A stretch of 6,333 bases of DNA from Desulfobacca acetoxidans (GCA_022736495.1 DZCR01000176.1:1-6333), one strand, 5' to 3'; shown: positions 1 through 6,129, numbered from the stretch's first letter. Numbers and translations: made by a program. The notes: generated by a model from the sequence alone, not told the origin.

Positions 1-685
1 AAAAAGTGCGGAGCCCCACCAGGGGGCGGTCCTCGGACAGATAATCCAGGCACGAAGGCACGCCGGGATCATCGGCAAAATCGATGTAGGCCTCATCCAG
101 AACCACGGTGGCGGAGGGGGGAATCGCCGCCAGAAAATCTTCCCATTCCTGGCGCCGGAACGCGGTGCCGGTGGGATTGTTGGGGTTGTTGATGATGATC
201 AGCCGGGTTTGGGGAGTGACCGCCTGGGCCACGGCCGTCAGGTCCACCCGCATCTCTTGCAAGGGCACCGGACGAAAAATGCCGCCCACGGCCTGGGTGA
301 GGAGGCCGTACATGAGGAACGTGTGAGTAGTGCTTACCACATCTCCCCCCGGAGGCACCAAGGCCCGGACCAGCATGTCCAGGACCTCGTCGGAGCCGTT
401 GCCCAGGATTAATTGCTGGGGGGCAATACCGAGATGGCGGGCCAGATCTTCCTTAAGATAATAGGCGTGGCTGTCAGGGTAGCGGTGCAAGCTTCCCAGG
501 GTGTCCCGGATGGCGGCCAGGGCCAGAGGTGAAGGACCCAGGGGATTTTCATTGGATGCCAGCTTGATGGCATCGGTAAGTCCCAGTTCTCTTTCTAGTT
601 CTTCTAAAGGTTTGCCGGCCTGATAGGGCGTTATTTGGGTGAGATGAGGCAAAACGAGCGCGGTAAGTGGGGTGCTGGCTGCCAT
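1..685 (-). CDS. hisC: Histidinol-phosphate aminotransferase, N-terminal 228 residues (partial)
   Basis: This is a fold-type I PLP enzyme that transfers an amino group from glutamate to imidazole-acetol phosphate in cytoplasmic histidine synthesis. My translation of the minus strand shows the HisC hallmark LASNENPLGPSP at residues 42-53, RYPD at 68-71, the phosphate-binding stretch GNGSDE at 95-100, NNPNNPTG at 166-173, and the PLP-ring-binding DEAY at 197-200. It stops at GLRTF (224-228), directly before the place where the family's SK(x)xGLAG Schiff-base lysine motif is expected, so the catalytic lysine and roughly the last third of a ~350-residue enzyme are outside the window. The start is ATG at 685; an in-frame TAA four codons upstream (697-695) rules out a longer form. 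No clear Shine-Dalgarno sequence precedes it. CobD (threonine-phosphate decarboxylase) is a relative, but the SNENPxGPSP wording favours HisC. Family assignment is firm. Confidence 0.93.
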   Translation of the reverse strand, partial: MAASTPLTALVLPHLTQITPYQAGKPLEELERELGLTDAIKLASNENPLGPSPLALAAIRDTLGSLHRYPDSHAYYLKEDLARHLGIAPQQLILGNGSDEVLDMLVRALVPPGGDVVSTTHTFLMYGLLTQAVGGIFRPVPLQEMRVDLTAVAQAVTPQTRLIIINNPNNPTGTAFRRQEWEDFLAAIPPSATVVLDEAYIDFADDPGVPSCLDYLSEDRPLVGLRTF

Positions 686-1000
686 ATAAACTGATTACCA
701 AGTGTTTCCGGAGCCCAGGGAGGGGCGGGGGTAAAGGATAGAAGCTTGTAGAGGACTGCTGCAGGTGATGATTGGTTGATGAAAATCAGACCAGACATCC
801 TCCCCGAAACTCTCGGGGTCCCGGGTGAGGTGTGCCTCCTTTACCCTATTTTACCTTTAGTTCAAACCGGTTACTCTTGGACCCGACTCCTTTGTTAGCT
901 GATCTTATCTGTCGTTATGTATTCAACATTAACTATTTAACCCGAGTTGCTACAAAAATCAAGCAATTTCGGCACAGACGGCAAAGTTCCCCAACCGGCC

Positions 1001-1025
1001 CCGCGTCGTCTCAATCGCGGTTTTT
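1001..1025 (+). terminator. Terminator-like hairpin followed by T5, no obvious gene upstream
   Basis: The arms CCGCG (1001-1005) and CGCGG (1016-1020) pair perfectly around a 10-base loop, and TTTTT follows at once (1021-1025). This is the layout of a rho-independent terminator reading rightwards. No plus-strand gene ends just before it, so it could end a small RNA or stop readthrough, or be chance. The stem is short. Confidence 0.35.
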
Positions 1026-1099
1026 ACGCCTTTGTTTGGGCCAATTTTCCCACCCGGGCCGGCGGCGTTGTCTCCCCAAGATCACCTGGAATCATGCGG

Positions 1100-1137
1100 C
1101 ATCATTAGGGAAATCTCTCCCTTGCCGTGCAATGATG
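1100..1137. repeat. Nested inverted repeat in the intergenic region
   Basis: An outer pair CATCATT (1100-1106) / AATGATG (1131-1137) encloses an inner pair AGGGA (1107-1111) / TCCCT (1118-1122) with a 6-base loop. The left arms are contiguous (12 bases), while an 8-base bulge sits between the right arms. As RNA or cruciform DNA this would be a bulged hairpin. No known riboswitch or operator class is recognised. Confidence 0.35.
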
Positions 1138-1250
1138 GCGCAACGCTTGACCCGCCTGGCAATCCCAGATGATCCCGTCCCACACCGCCCCTGGCGGCCT
1201 ATGGACGCACTCGCTATTAACCTTTAACCCTGAACTTTTCCAAGCAAGCG

Positions 1251-1279
1251 TTGACCTGCGGCGCCATTCTTGTTAGGCT
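1251..1279 (+). promoter_or_regulatory. Candidate sigma-70-type promoter for the CFeSP-gamma-like gene
   Basis: TTGACC at 1251-1256 matches five of six -35 consensus bases, followed by a 17-base spacer and TAGGCT at 1274-1279 (three of six -10 bases). Transcription would begin near 1286, giving a short leader before the ATG at 1309. The -35 is good and the -10 weak. Confidence 0.4.
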
Positions 1280-1298
1280 GGATTAGGCTAACCGAAGC

Positions 1299-1304
1299 AG
1301 GAGA
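1299..1304 (+). promoter_or_regulatory. Shine-Dalgarno sequence fixing the start at 1309
   Basis: AGGAGA lies four bases before the ATG at 1309. This supports that start over the in-frame TTG at 1270, which has no comparable site and would add 13 residues with no family counterpart. Confidence 0.7.
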
Positions 1305-1308
1305 CCCC

Positions 1309-1941
1309 ATGCTGAAAGCAAATCTCTATGTAGACCGGATCGACCTTGCCCCCTACCTGACCTCCGAGGAATGCCAGGGACTGGGAGGCCCCGATTGCGC
1401 TCAGGTGGCGGCCCGGCTCAAAGAGGGCGCTCTTGCGCCCGAAGATTGCCTGACCCTCACCCCTGCCCGGCGCCAGGCCCTGGCCCTGGCCGTGCAGGCC
1501 TTGGCAATCCTGCCGGTGGTGCAGTCCCTGGAATTCCCCCGGCCGGTGCCGCCGGATCTTTTCGAGATCAACGAGCCCGGACCCGAGGCTCCGCTTTTAG
1601 TCACCGGCAACAGCGAATTTACCCTGGCGGTGGTCACCGGGCTTCTGGCCTACTCCGTCAGCCCCTTTTACCTCTTGCTGATAGATACCCGGGGGGACAC
1701 GGTGGATATGTCCATGATCTACCGCAGCTTCACCCCCCAGCGCCTGGATCAGGGATTGGAGCACCACCGCTTGGCCGAGAAGCTCAAGCGCCAACAGCTC
1801 ATTATTCCCGGAGTGGTCGCGCCCCTGAAAGAGGAGTTGGCCAGTTACACCGGCTGGGATATCCGGGTGGGGCCCATCTGCGTGGCGGAGTTGCCCCTGT
1901 TTTTGGGAGAGACCTACTGGCAGCCTCCGGCTGAGGCGTGA
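1309..1941 (+). CDS. Barrel-less CFeSP gamma-subunit-like protein (FeS cap plus C-terminal corrinoid-type domain)
   Basis: A 210-residue soluble protein resembling two separate parts of the CO dehydrogenase/acetyl-CoA synthase gamma subunit (AcsC/CdhE), the large subunit of the corrinoid iron-sulfur protein that carries the methyl group in the Wood-Ljungdahl pathway. Residues ~15-65 match the N-terminal iron-sulfur cap: C22, C30 and C47 sit at positions 1, 3 and 4 of the family pattern CX2CX4CX16C, but position 2 is L25 (codon CTG). Residues ~94-200 match the C-terminal domain: PLLVTGN (95-101), LLLIDTRG (122-129), QLIIPGVVAPLKEEL (163-177), GWDIRVGP (182-189) and ELPLFL (194-199). The roughly 250-residue TIM barrel that normally lies between is absent; about 30 residues join the parts. 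No signal peptide or membrane span is seen. Whether it binds a cluster or cobamide is unknown. A role in corrinoid handling or one-carbon metabolism is inference. Family resemblance is from memory of AcsC sequences. Confidence 0.75.
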   Translation: MLKANLYVDRIDLAPYLTSEECQGLGGPDCAQVAARLKEGALAPEDCLTLTPARRQALALAVQALAILPVVQSLEFPRPVPPDLFEINEPGPEAPLLVTGNSEFTLAVVTGLLAYSVSPFYLLLIDTRGDTVDMSMIYRSFTPQRLDQGLEHHRLAEKLKRQQLIIPGVVAPLKEELASYTGWDIRVGPICVAELPLFLGETYWQPPAEA

Positions 1942-1971
1942 CCGAACCTGGGGAATTTTTCACTCTCACGG

Positions 1972-2000
1972 TTGCCCTTGTGATTGAGAAGACTTAATCT
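1972..2000 (+). promoter_or_regulatory. Weak candidate promoter before the receiver gene
   Basis: TTGCCC (1972-1977), a 17-base spacer and TAATCT (1995-2000) lie in the 87-base gap before the ATG at 2029. Four of six and three of six consensus bases match. If real, the regulator, glgC and phosphatase would be transcribed separately from the gene upstream. Confidence 0.3.
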
Positions 2001-2028
2001 TTGAGAAAAACGTGCAGAAAGGCAGTTC

Positions 2029-2382
2029 ATGAAAACGATTTTGGTGGTGGATGACGATGAGGCGATCCGCACCCTGCTGCAAGAGGAGTTGGAGGAAGAA
2101 GGCTATAAGGTGATGATCGCCACCAATGCCCGGGATGCCCTGAAGGCCGTGGAAACCGAAGCCTTGGACCTGGTCATTTTGGATATTCGCATGCCCGGCA
2201 TGGACGGCCTGGAGGCCCTGCCCCGCATCCTGGGGCTCAAAGAGGGCCTGCCGGTGATCCTGAACACCGCCTATACCCAGTACCAGGAAAGCTTTATGAG
2301 CTGGGCCGCGGACGCTTATGTGGTGAAGTCTTCCGACCTCACCGAACTGAAAGCTAAGATCAAAGAATTGGTGAACCGATGA
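2029..2382 (+). CDS. Single-domain response regulator (CheY-like receiver)
   Basis: A 117-residue cytoplasmic receiver domain with no output domain. The signature residues are all present: acidic pocket D8-D9-D10, phospho-acceptor D52 in LVILDIRMPGMDG (48-60), switch threonine T80 in PVILNTAYT (75-83), switch aromatic Y97 and conserved lysine K100. It should therefore be phosphorylatable by a histidine kinase, though none is in the window. A Shine-Dalgarno AGAAAGG ends at 2022, six bases before ATG. Its stop overlaps the glgC start as ATGA, indicating translational coupling. With no DNA-binding part it must act by protein contact or as a phosphorelay intermediate. That GlgC or its regulation is the target is an inference from the overlap only. 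Confidence 0.92.
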   Translation: MKTILVVDDDEAIRTLLQEELEEEGYKVMIATNARDALKAVETEALDLVILDIRMPGMDGLEALPRILGLKEGLPVILNTAYTQYQESFMSWAADAYVVKSSDLTELKAKIKELVNR

Positions 2383-3599
2383 CGGCTGCGCGGCAAAAAC
2401 TCACCACCATCATTATGGCCGGCGGCAAGGGTGAACGGCTCTTTCCCCTGACCCGGGACAAGGCCAAGCCGGTAATCACCTTCGGGGGCATTTACCGGAT
2501 TCTCGACTTCACTCTGTCTAACTGCCTCAATTCAGACATTCGCCGCATTTACGTGCTAACTCAGTACGGCAGTTTTTCCCTGGATCAGCATCTGCGCCAG
2601 GCCTGGGACCTCATGCACCCCGATTTGGGGGAGTTCATCTACTCCATGCCGCCCCAGCAAATCATGGTGAACCGCTGGTATCGGGGCACTGCCGACTCCA
2701 TCTATCAGAACCTCACCCTCCTGGAACAGGAGCGGCCCCGGCAGGTGCTCATCTTATCCGGCGATCATGTTTACAAGCTGGACTACCGGGAAATGATGGA
2801 TTTTCACCTGCGCCAGGACGCCGACCTCACCGTGGCCGCGGTCATGGTGCCCCGGGTGGAGGGCAGTTCCTTCGGCATCCTCAAGGTGAACGAAGCCTCC
2901 GAGGTGGAAAATTTCCTGGAGAAGCCCAAGGACCCGCCGGGCCTGCCTGACAATCCCGACTTTTCGTTGGTCTCCATGGGGGTCTATATTTTTAAGGCCG
3001 AGGTTTTGGTCGCAGAGGTCATCAAAGACGCCAAGAAAAAGACCAGCAAGCATGACTTCGGGGGAGACATTATCCCCCAGATGGTGGGGCGCAAAAAGGT
3101 CTATGCCTACAATTTCCAGGACCCGGCCACCAATACGCCCCGGTATTGGCGGGATATCGGGCTGCTGGACGCCTATTTCAAGGCCCATCAGGACCTGTTG
3201 GGCCAGACGCCCGTTTTTGAACTGTACGACGCCGACTGGCCGGTGCGGAGCCGGCCCCAGCTCTATCCCCCCAGCAAGTATATTTGCCGCGGGTCCCATG
3301 TGACCATAGAAGATTCCCTGATCGCTTCGGGATGCGTCATCGAAGGCACGGTGGAGCTCTCGGTATTGTCTCCCCGGGTCAGGGTGGGGGCCGGCGCCAC
3401 GGTGTGCGAGGCCATCCTGTGGGACGGGGTGGAAGTGGGCCCCGGAGCCCACATTCGCCAGGCCATCATCGAAGAAGGGGTGCGGGTGCCCCCGGGCTTC
3501 ACCATCGGGTTGGACCGCGAGCGAGACGCCAAGCGCTTCCATGTCACCGAAAACGGGGTGGTGGTGGTGCCCAACAACGCCGTCATGGTGGGGGACTAG
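2379..3599 (+). CDS. glgC: Glucose-1-phosphate adenylyltransferase (ADP-glucose pyrophosphorylase)
   Basis: Makes ADP-glucose from ATP and glucose 1-phosphate, the committed step of bacterial glycogen synthesis. The 406-residue protein has the nucleotidyltransferase loop MAGGKGERL (13-21), KPVITFGG (30-37), DFTLSNCLNS (43-52), WYRGTADSIYQN (100-111), the metal-binding region GDHVYKLDY (128-136), FLEKP (179-183) whose lysine contacts glucose 1-phosphate in the family, SMGVYIF (199-205) and YWRDIG (256-261). From about residue 290 a left-handed beta-helix-like tail follows, ending with VVVVPNNAVMVGD. The length is normal and the gene appears intact. The start ATG overlaps the previous stop by four bases with only a weak Shine-Dalgarno (TTGGTGA), as expected for a coupled gene. 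GlgC enzymes are usually allosteric; its effectors cannot be read from the sequence. No glgA or glgB is visible here. Confidence 0.96.
   Translation: MTAARQKLTTIIMAGGKGERLFPLTRDKAKPVITFGGIYRILDFTLSNCLNSDIRRIYVLTQYGSFSLDQHLRQAWDLMHPDLGEFIYSMPPQQIMVNRWYRGTADSIYQNLTLLEQERPRQVLILSGDHVYKLDYREMMDFHLRQDADLTVAAVMVPRVEGSSFGILKVNEASEVENFLEKPKDPPGLPDNPDFSLVSMGVYIFKAEVLVAEVIKDAKKKTSKHDFGGDIIPQMVGRKKVYAYNFQDPATNTPRYWRDIGLLDAYFKAHQDLLGQTPVFELYDADWPVRSRPQLYPPSKYICRGSHVTIEDSLIASGCVIEGTVELSVLSPRVRVGAGATVCEAILWDGVEVGPGAHIRQAIIEEGVRVPPGFTIGLDRERDAKRFHVTENGVVVVPNNAVMVGD
3590..3595 (+). promoter_or_regulatory. GGGGGA site favouring an alternative TTG start at 3604
   Basis: This purine-rich run at the end of glgC lies eight bases before an in-frame TTG (3604) but 17 bases before the ATG at 3613. 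The phosphatase may thus begin three residues earlier, at TTG. Confidence 0.35.
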
Positions 3600-3612
3600 C
3601 CCCTTGTCTTCC

Positions 3613-4260
3613 ATGGCCGCAGCCGCCAAGGGCGCTTTGGTCCCCACCCGCCTCTATCTGGTGCGCCACGGCCAGGTGGCCGACGGCCACACCGACCGCT
3701 ATCACGGCCACAACGACATCGGCTTGAGCGCCAAGGGCGTGCGGCAGTTCGAGGATTTGGCCGCGCAACTGGCACCCGTGCCCCTGGCCGCGGTCTATGC
3801 CTCGGATTTGACCCGGGCCCGGACGGGGGCGGAGATCATCAGCCGGGGCCGGAAGGTTAAGGCGCAGATTATTACGGAATTTCGAGAAGTTAACTTCGGG
3901 GTGTGGGAAGGCCTGAACTTTACGGAGATTGCTGAACGTTACCCGGAAGAGCTCCAGGCCCGCTTCCAGGACCTCACTAGCTTCCGCATCCCCGGCGGCG
4001 AAAGCCTCACGGACGTGCGCGCCCGGGCCCTGCCCCGCTTGACAGACCTCATCCAAAAACACCAGCAGCAGGCCTTCCTCATCGTGGCCCACGCCGGGAT
4101 CAACCGGGTCATCTTGAGCGACGCCCTGGGCCTATCCCTGGAGTTTCTCTTTCGCCTGGACCAGAATTACGGCTGCCTCAACGTCATCGACTATTTCCCC
4201 GACCTGGCCGTAGTGCGCCTGATAAACGGCGGCGTCAACGGCATCGCGACGGGACTTTAG
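3613..4260 (+). CDS. Histidine phosphatase family protein (CobC / phosphoglycerate mutase-like)
   Basis: A 215-residue cytoplasmic phosphatase of the branch that forms a phosphohistidine intermediate. The catalytic set is complete: R18-H19-G20 in LVRHGQ, R68 in SDLTRART (64-71), the acid E92 in REVNFGVWEGL (91-101), and H160 in IVAHAGINR (157-165). The C-terminal FRLDQNYGCLNVID (180-193) resembles alpha-ribazole phosphatase CobC, which dephosphorylates a precursor of the cobamide lower ligand. Cofactor-independent sugar-phosphate phosphatases share these motifs, so the substrate is open. The gene begins 13 bases after glgC and likely belongs to the same transcript, which suggests either a sugar-phosphate role in glycogen metabolism or, given the corrinoid-protein-like gene at 1309, cobamide metabolism. 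ATG 3613 is used here; TTG 3604 is an alternative. Confidence 0.88.
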   Translation: MAAAAKGALVPTRLYLVRHGQVADGHTDRYHGHNDIGLSAKGVRQFEDLAAQLAPVPLAAVYASDLTRARTGAEIISRGRKVKAQIITEFREVNFGVWEGLNFTEIAERYPEELQARFQDLTSFRIPGGESLTDVRARALPRLTDLIQKHQQQAFLIVAHAGINRVILSDALGLSLEFLFRLDQNYGCLNVIDYFPDLAVVRLINGGVNGIATGL

Positions 4261-4279
4261 GATAATAACCGAAATTCCT

Positions 4280-4310
4280 GCCCCTGGTCTGGAGAATGGG
4301 AACCAGGGCC
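4280..4310 (+). terminator. Hairpin after the phosphatase gene, no T-run
   Basis: The arms GCCCCTGGT (4280-4288) and ACCAGGGCC (4302-4310) pair with one mismatch around a 13-base loop, 20 bases past the phosphatase stop. No T-run follows on either strand, so it is at best a rho-assisted terminator or a 3'-end stabilising stem. Confidence 0.35.
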
Positions 4311-4350
4311 ACAAACGATACTGTTCTCAGCGGCGGCCAACATCAAGAGC

Positions 4351-4377
4351 AAAACCCCTGCCAGCCACCACCGGGGC
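4351..4377 (-). terminator. Candidate rho-independent terminator of tadG
   Basis: On the minus strand, eleven bases beyond the tadG stop, CCCC (4376-4373) can pair with GGGG (4358-4355) around a 14-base loop and is followed by TTTT (4354-4351). The stem is only four GC pairs, so the call is moderate. It lies in the gap between the two converging gene sets. Confidence 0.4.
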
Positions 4378-4387
4378 GAACTTCAGA

Positions 4388-5389
4388 TCAATTTTTGCAT
4401 TGCACCAACTTGGGGGGGGAGAGGGGGAGGGTGCCAGAACTCCCGGCAGGAGGTTTACCGGGCAAGCCTGCTGCGCATTCCCCTGTAGTCACCACCTCGC
4501 CGTAAATGTATCTGCTGTCAGCCGCGCCTGTATCCTTTATTTCGGTAATTTTGAACGGGACAAAGTCAATGATCTTTATATCGCTATTGTTAAAGGAGTC
4601 TGTTTCCACCACCGGGATAAAGGTATACAACTCGCCGCCATTGCTGCTCAATTTGTCACTTAAGTCTTTGAGGTTAGAAGTAAAGCCGTTATTGAGGTTG
4701 ATGAGATCGCCAATTGCTAAGGAGGGACAGCCTCCATCAATATATGCTCCAATTGTTTTATCACTGGCTGCTTCGTCCTTGGTAAACCAACCGCCGCTAT
4801 CACTAGGAGAAGGACCTAAAATGATAGTGACCTTTGTGCCCGCGGGAGAATATGTTTTATTGATGGCAATGGGCATCGACCCCCCCCCAATCCCCACGAT
4901 AACGTCCATGACGGCAGTGGCGGTGGCCGACTGGTTTTGGGAGGAGAACCCTAAAATTTGGGCCAAAAACATTGGGACGTTGTTTCTTTGGGTGGTCACC
5001 CTGACACCGTTGGCGGGGCTAATTCCTGCATTGAACTGTTGGGAAGTATAATCATATTGACCCACCTGCACGGTTACCTCCCCCGCGGACAGATTGACCC
5101 CGTCAACCTTATTGCTCGTCGTGGCATTGAGGGCCCAATTCGTGGCCTGGGTAGGATCGGGGGTAGGTCTAGTGAGGGGTGGCGGAGTCAGAGTAACTGG
5201 CCAAAGGCCCCTGGCTCCGGCCAAGGATCCGGCCTCGGCGGCCTTTTCCAGTTCATTATGCACCCAGGTAATATGCCCGATATCAATGGCTAAAGCGCCC
5301 GTGCCCAGCAACACCACCAGGAGCAAGCTCACGACCACTGCCGTGGCCCCGGACTCGTCAGAAAGAAATTTCTTCCATTTTTGATTCAT
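4388..5389 (-). CDS. tadG: TadG-like Flp pilus assembly protein
   Basis: A 333-residue protein of the TadE/TadG type, anchored in the inner membrane with most of the chain outside the cytoplasm. The N-terminus has a basic start (KWKK), then DESGA (11-15), a hydrophobic segment at ~17-37, and ALAIDIGHITWVHNELEKAA with LAGAR (32-60), the hallmark of the Tad_N/TadG family. It lacks the glutamate at +5 of the pseudopilin site, which fits TadG rather than TadE. Residues ~170-333 form an extracytoplasmic region with GGCPSLAIGDLI (219-230), IPVV (258-261) and three cysteines (221, 305, 331); I do not recognise a named domain there. Shine-Dalgarno GAAGGTGG lies seven bases before ATG. The gene follows tadE by 145 bases. 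The region coding for the second half is visibly lower in GC than the central genes and starts with a G9 tract. The rest of a Tad system is not in the window. Confidence 0.8.
   Translation of the reverse strand: MNQKWKKFLSDESGATAVVVSLLLVVLLGTGALAIDIGHITWVHNELEKAAEAGSLAGARGLWPVTLTPPPLTRPTPDPTQATNWALNATTSNKVDGVNLSAGEVTVQVGQYDYTSQQFNAGISPANGVRVTTQRNNVPMFLAQILGFSSQNQSATATAVMDVIVGIGGGSMPIAINKTYSPAGTKVTIILGPSPSDSGGWFTKDEAASDKTIGAYIDGGCPSLAIGDLINLNNGFTSNLKDLSDKLSSNGGELYTFIPVVETDSFNNSDIKIIDFVPFKITEIKDTGAADSRYIYGEVVTTGECAAGLPGKPPAGSSGTLPLSPPKLVQCKN
4880..4888 (-). repeat. G9 homopolymer inside tadG coding strand
   Basis: Nine C on the plus strand are nine G in the gene, encoding G168-G170. One extra G would reach a TAA after seven more codons; one fewer would reach a TAG about twenty codons after the tract. 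Both would remove the outer domain. Such tracts are slippage-prone in known phase-variable genes. A C8 run (gene strand) also occurs near the 3' end at 4412-4419. Confidence 0.6.
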
Positions 5390-5409
5390 AGCTCGGCCAC
5401 CTTCTCAGG

Positions 5410-5423
5410 TGCGATTACTCGCA
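5410..5423. repeat. Small perfect inverted repeat upstream of tadG
   Basis: TGCGA (5410-5414) and TCGCA (5419-5423) flank a four-base loop, just beyond the tadG Shine-Dalgarno (5397-5404). In mRNA this would be a 5-bp tetraloop hairpin that could influence tadG translation. A smaller AGCC-TAC-GGCT repeat followed by a T-rich run on the minus strand lies near 5450-5460. Both are weak. Confidence 0.3.
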
Positions 5424-5534
5424 TTCAGGTTGGAAGGTTAGAAAATTAAAGCCTACGGCTACCAAATTACCATTTTGAACGCTTTTCGTAATATGGCTCA
5501 TGCTATGGGTATTACTCGTAAGCCTCCGGCCCGT

Positions 5535-6017
5535 TTACTCCAAAGACATTATCGTAGTGGATTCCAAATGTTGGGGGTTTGTCAAAACAGGAATAAAATT
5601 ATTTAAAAAAAGCCAGTACTTATCTGCTGAGACCTTAACGCTGACCGAAGACCCCGCCATATAAACGGTATATCCTGTCCCACCAGGGACGGCATCGGGG
5701 TTGGCGTCACTGGGCAGAAGACTGGCCAATCCGAAACCGCCTTTGCCACCATTTTCCTCAGAAGTTTTAAGCACAAAATCCTTTACAGAGGGGTCGGTCA
5801 AGGTAGAGGGAGCTTTGGCGTCGTTATACCGGGTGGCATAGCGGGCGCCTTCCCGAGACCCGTGGGCGACCAGCGCTTCCATATACCAGAGGTGGCCAAA
5901 ATCTATGATACCCCCCACAATAAGGAGCAAGGGGATGAGGCAGAGAGCAAACTCCAGCGCCGCGGCCCCTTCCTCCCGGCGGCCGAGTCTTAAAAGCCGG
6001 TTCAGTTTGACTATCAT
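5535..6017 (-). CDS. tadE: TadE-like pseudopilin of a Tad/Flp pilus
   Basis: A 160-residue minor pseudopilin-like protein of the inner membrane. A basic leader (residues 1-14, with RLGRR) precedes EEG|AAALEFAL: a prepilin-type cleavage point after G17, glutamate E22 at position +5 and a hydrophobic helix at ~23-45, the standard TadE arrangement processed by the TadV-type peptidase in known systems. GSREGARYATRY (53-64) is the typical TadE segment after the helix. The C-terminal ~95 residues are outside the cytoplasm and end with short beta-rich stretches. Shine-Dalgarno GGGAGGA lies seven bases before ATG 6017. It is the first gene of a minus-strand pair with tadG, 145 bases downstream, and no other tad gene is seen. 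TadE versus a related minor pilin cannot be settled from one gene. Confidence 0.85.
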   Translation of the reverse strand: MIVKLNRLLRLGRREEGAAALEFALCLIPLLLIVGGIIDFGHLWYMEALVAHGSREGARYATRYNDAKAPSTLTDPSVKDFVLKTSEENGGKGGFGLASLLPSDANPDAVPGGTGYTVYMAGSSVSVKVSADKYWLFLNNFIPVLTNPQHLESTTIMSLE

Positions 6018-6129
6018 TCCCTAGTCCTCCCTGTCAGGTTTGACTGCTGCCATGAGGGACGCAGATTGCCCACGCCTTTTTCTCCTTATCGGCACCACCG
6101 TCAATTTCCATTAATTTTTTTATAAGGGA

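Larger units (their letters stand above)
686..1308. other. 623-base divergent intergenic region with several inverted repeats
   Basis: I see no convincing protein gene here. The region separates leftward hisC from the rightward corrinoid-protein-like gene and should hold both promoters. Visible structure includes CCCCGA/TCGGGG arms at 802-807 and 813-818 (6 bp, 5-base loop, in the hisC leader), a small GAGG-TGTG-CCTC palindrome near 827-838, a -10-like TAAAAT on the minus strand at 853-848 without a good -35 partner, a terminator-like hairpin at 1001-1025, and nested arms at 1100-1137. The stretch around 840-960 is noticeably more AT-rich than its flanks. I looked for a B12-box (GCCACTG), a T-box sequence and a tRNA-like fold and did not find them. 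Confidence 0.6.

Noticed and set aside
1..685. CobD (threonine-phosphate decarboxylase) instead of HisC
   Set aside because: Tempting in view of the corrinoid theme, but the KLASNENPLGPSP signature is that of HisC, where CobD enzymes usually read DFSxNxNPLG.
832..1227. 131-codon plus-strand open frame in the intergenic region
   Set aside because: No recognisable domain, no convincing ribosome site at 832, low-complexity Arg/Pro/Leu-rich translation, and it spans the terminator-like hairpin and the nested repeats.
1270..1308. Upstream TTG start for the CFeSP-gamma-like gene
   Set aside because: It would overlap the candidate -10 region and lacks a Shine-Dalgarno, whereas AGGAGA precedes ATG 1309.
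686..1308. Cobalamin riboswitch upstream of the corrinoid-protein-like gene
   Set aside because: No B12-box GCCACTG or matching fold was seen on either strand.
1309..1941. Mercury methylation protein HgcA
   Set aside because: HgcA has a cap helix N(V/I)WCA(A/G)GK and several membrane helices; neither is present.
2754..3647. 297-codon minus-strand open frame opposite glgC
   Set aside because: A shadow of the GC-rich glgC frame; its His/Gly/Pro-rich translation has no family features, while glgC is intact on the other strand.
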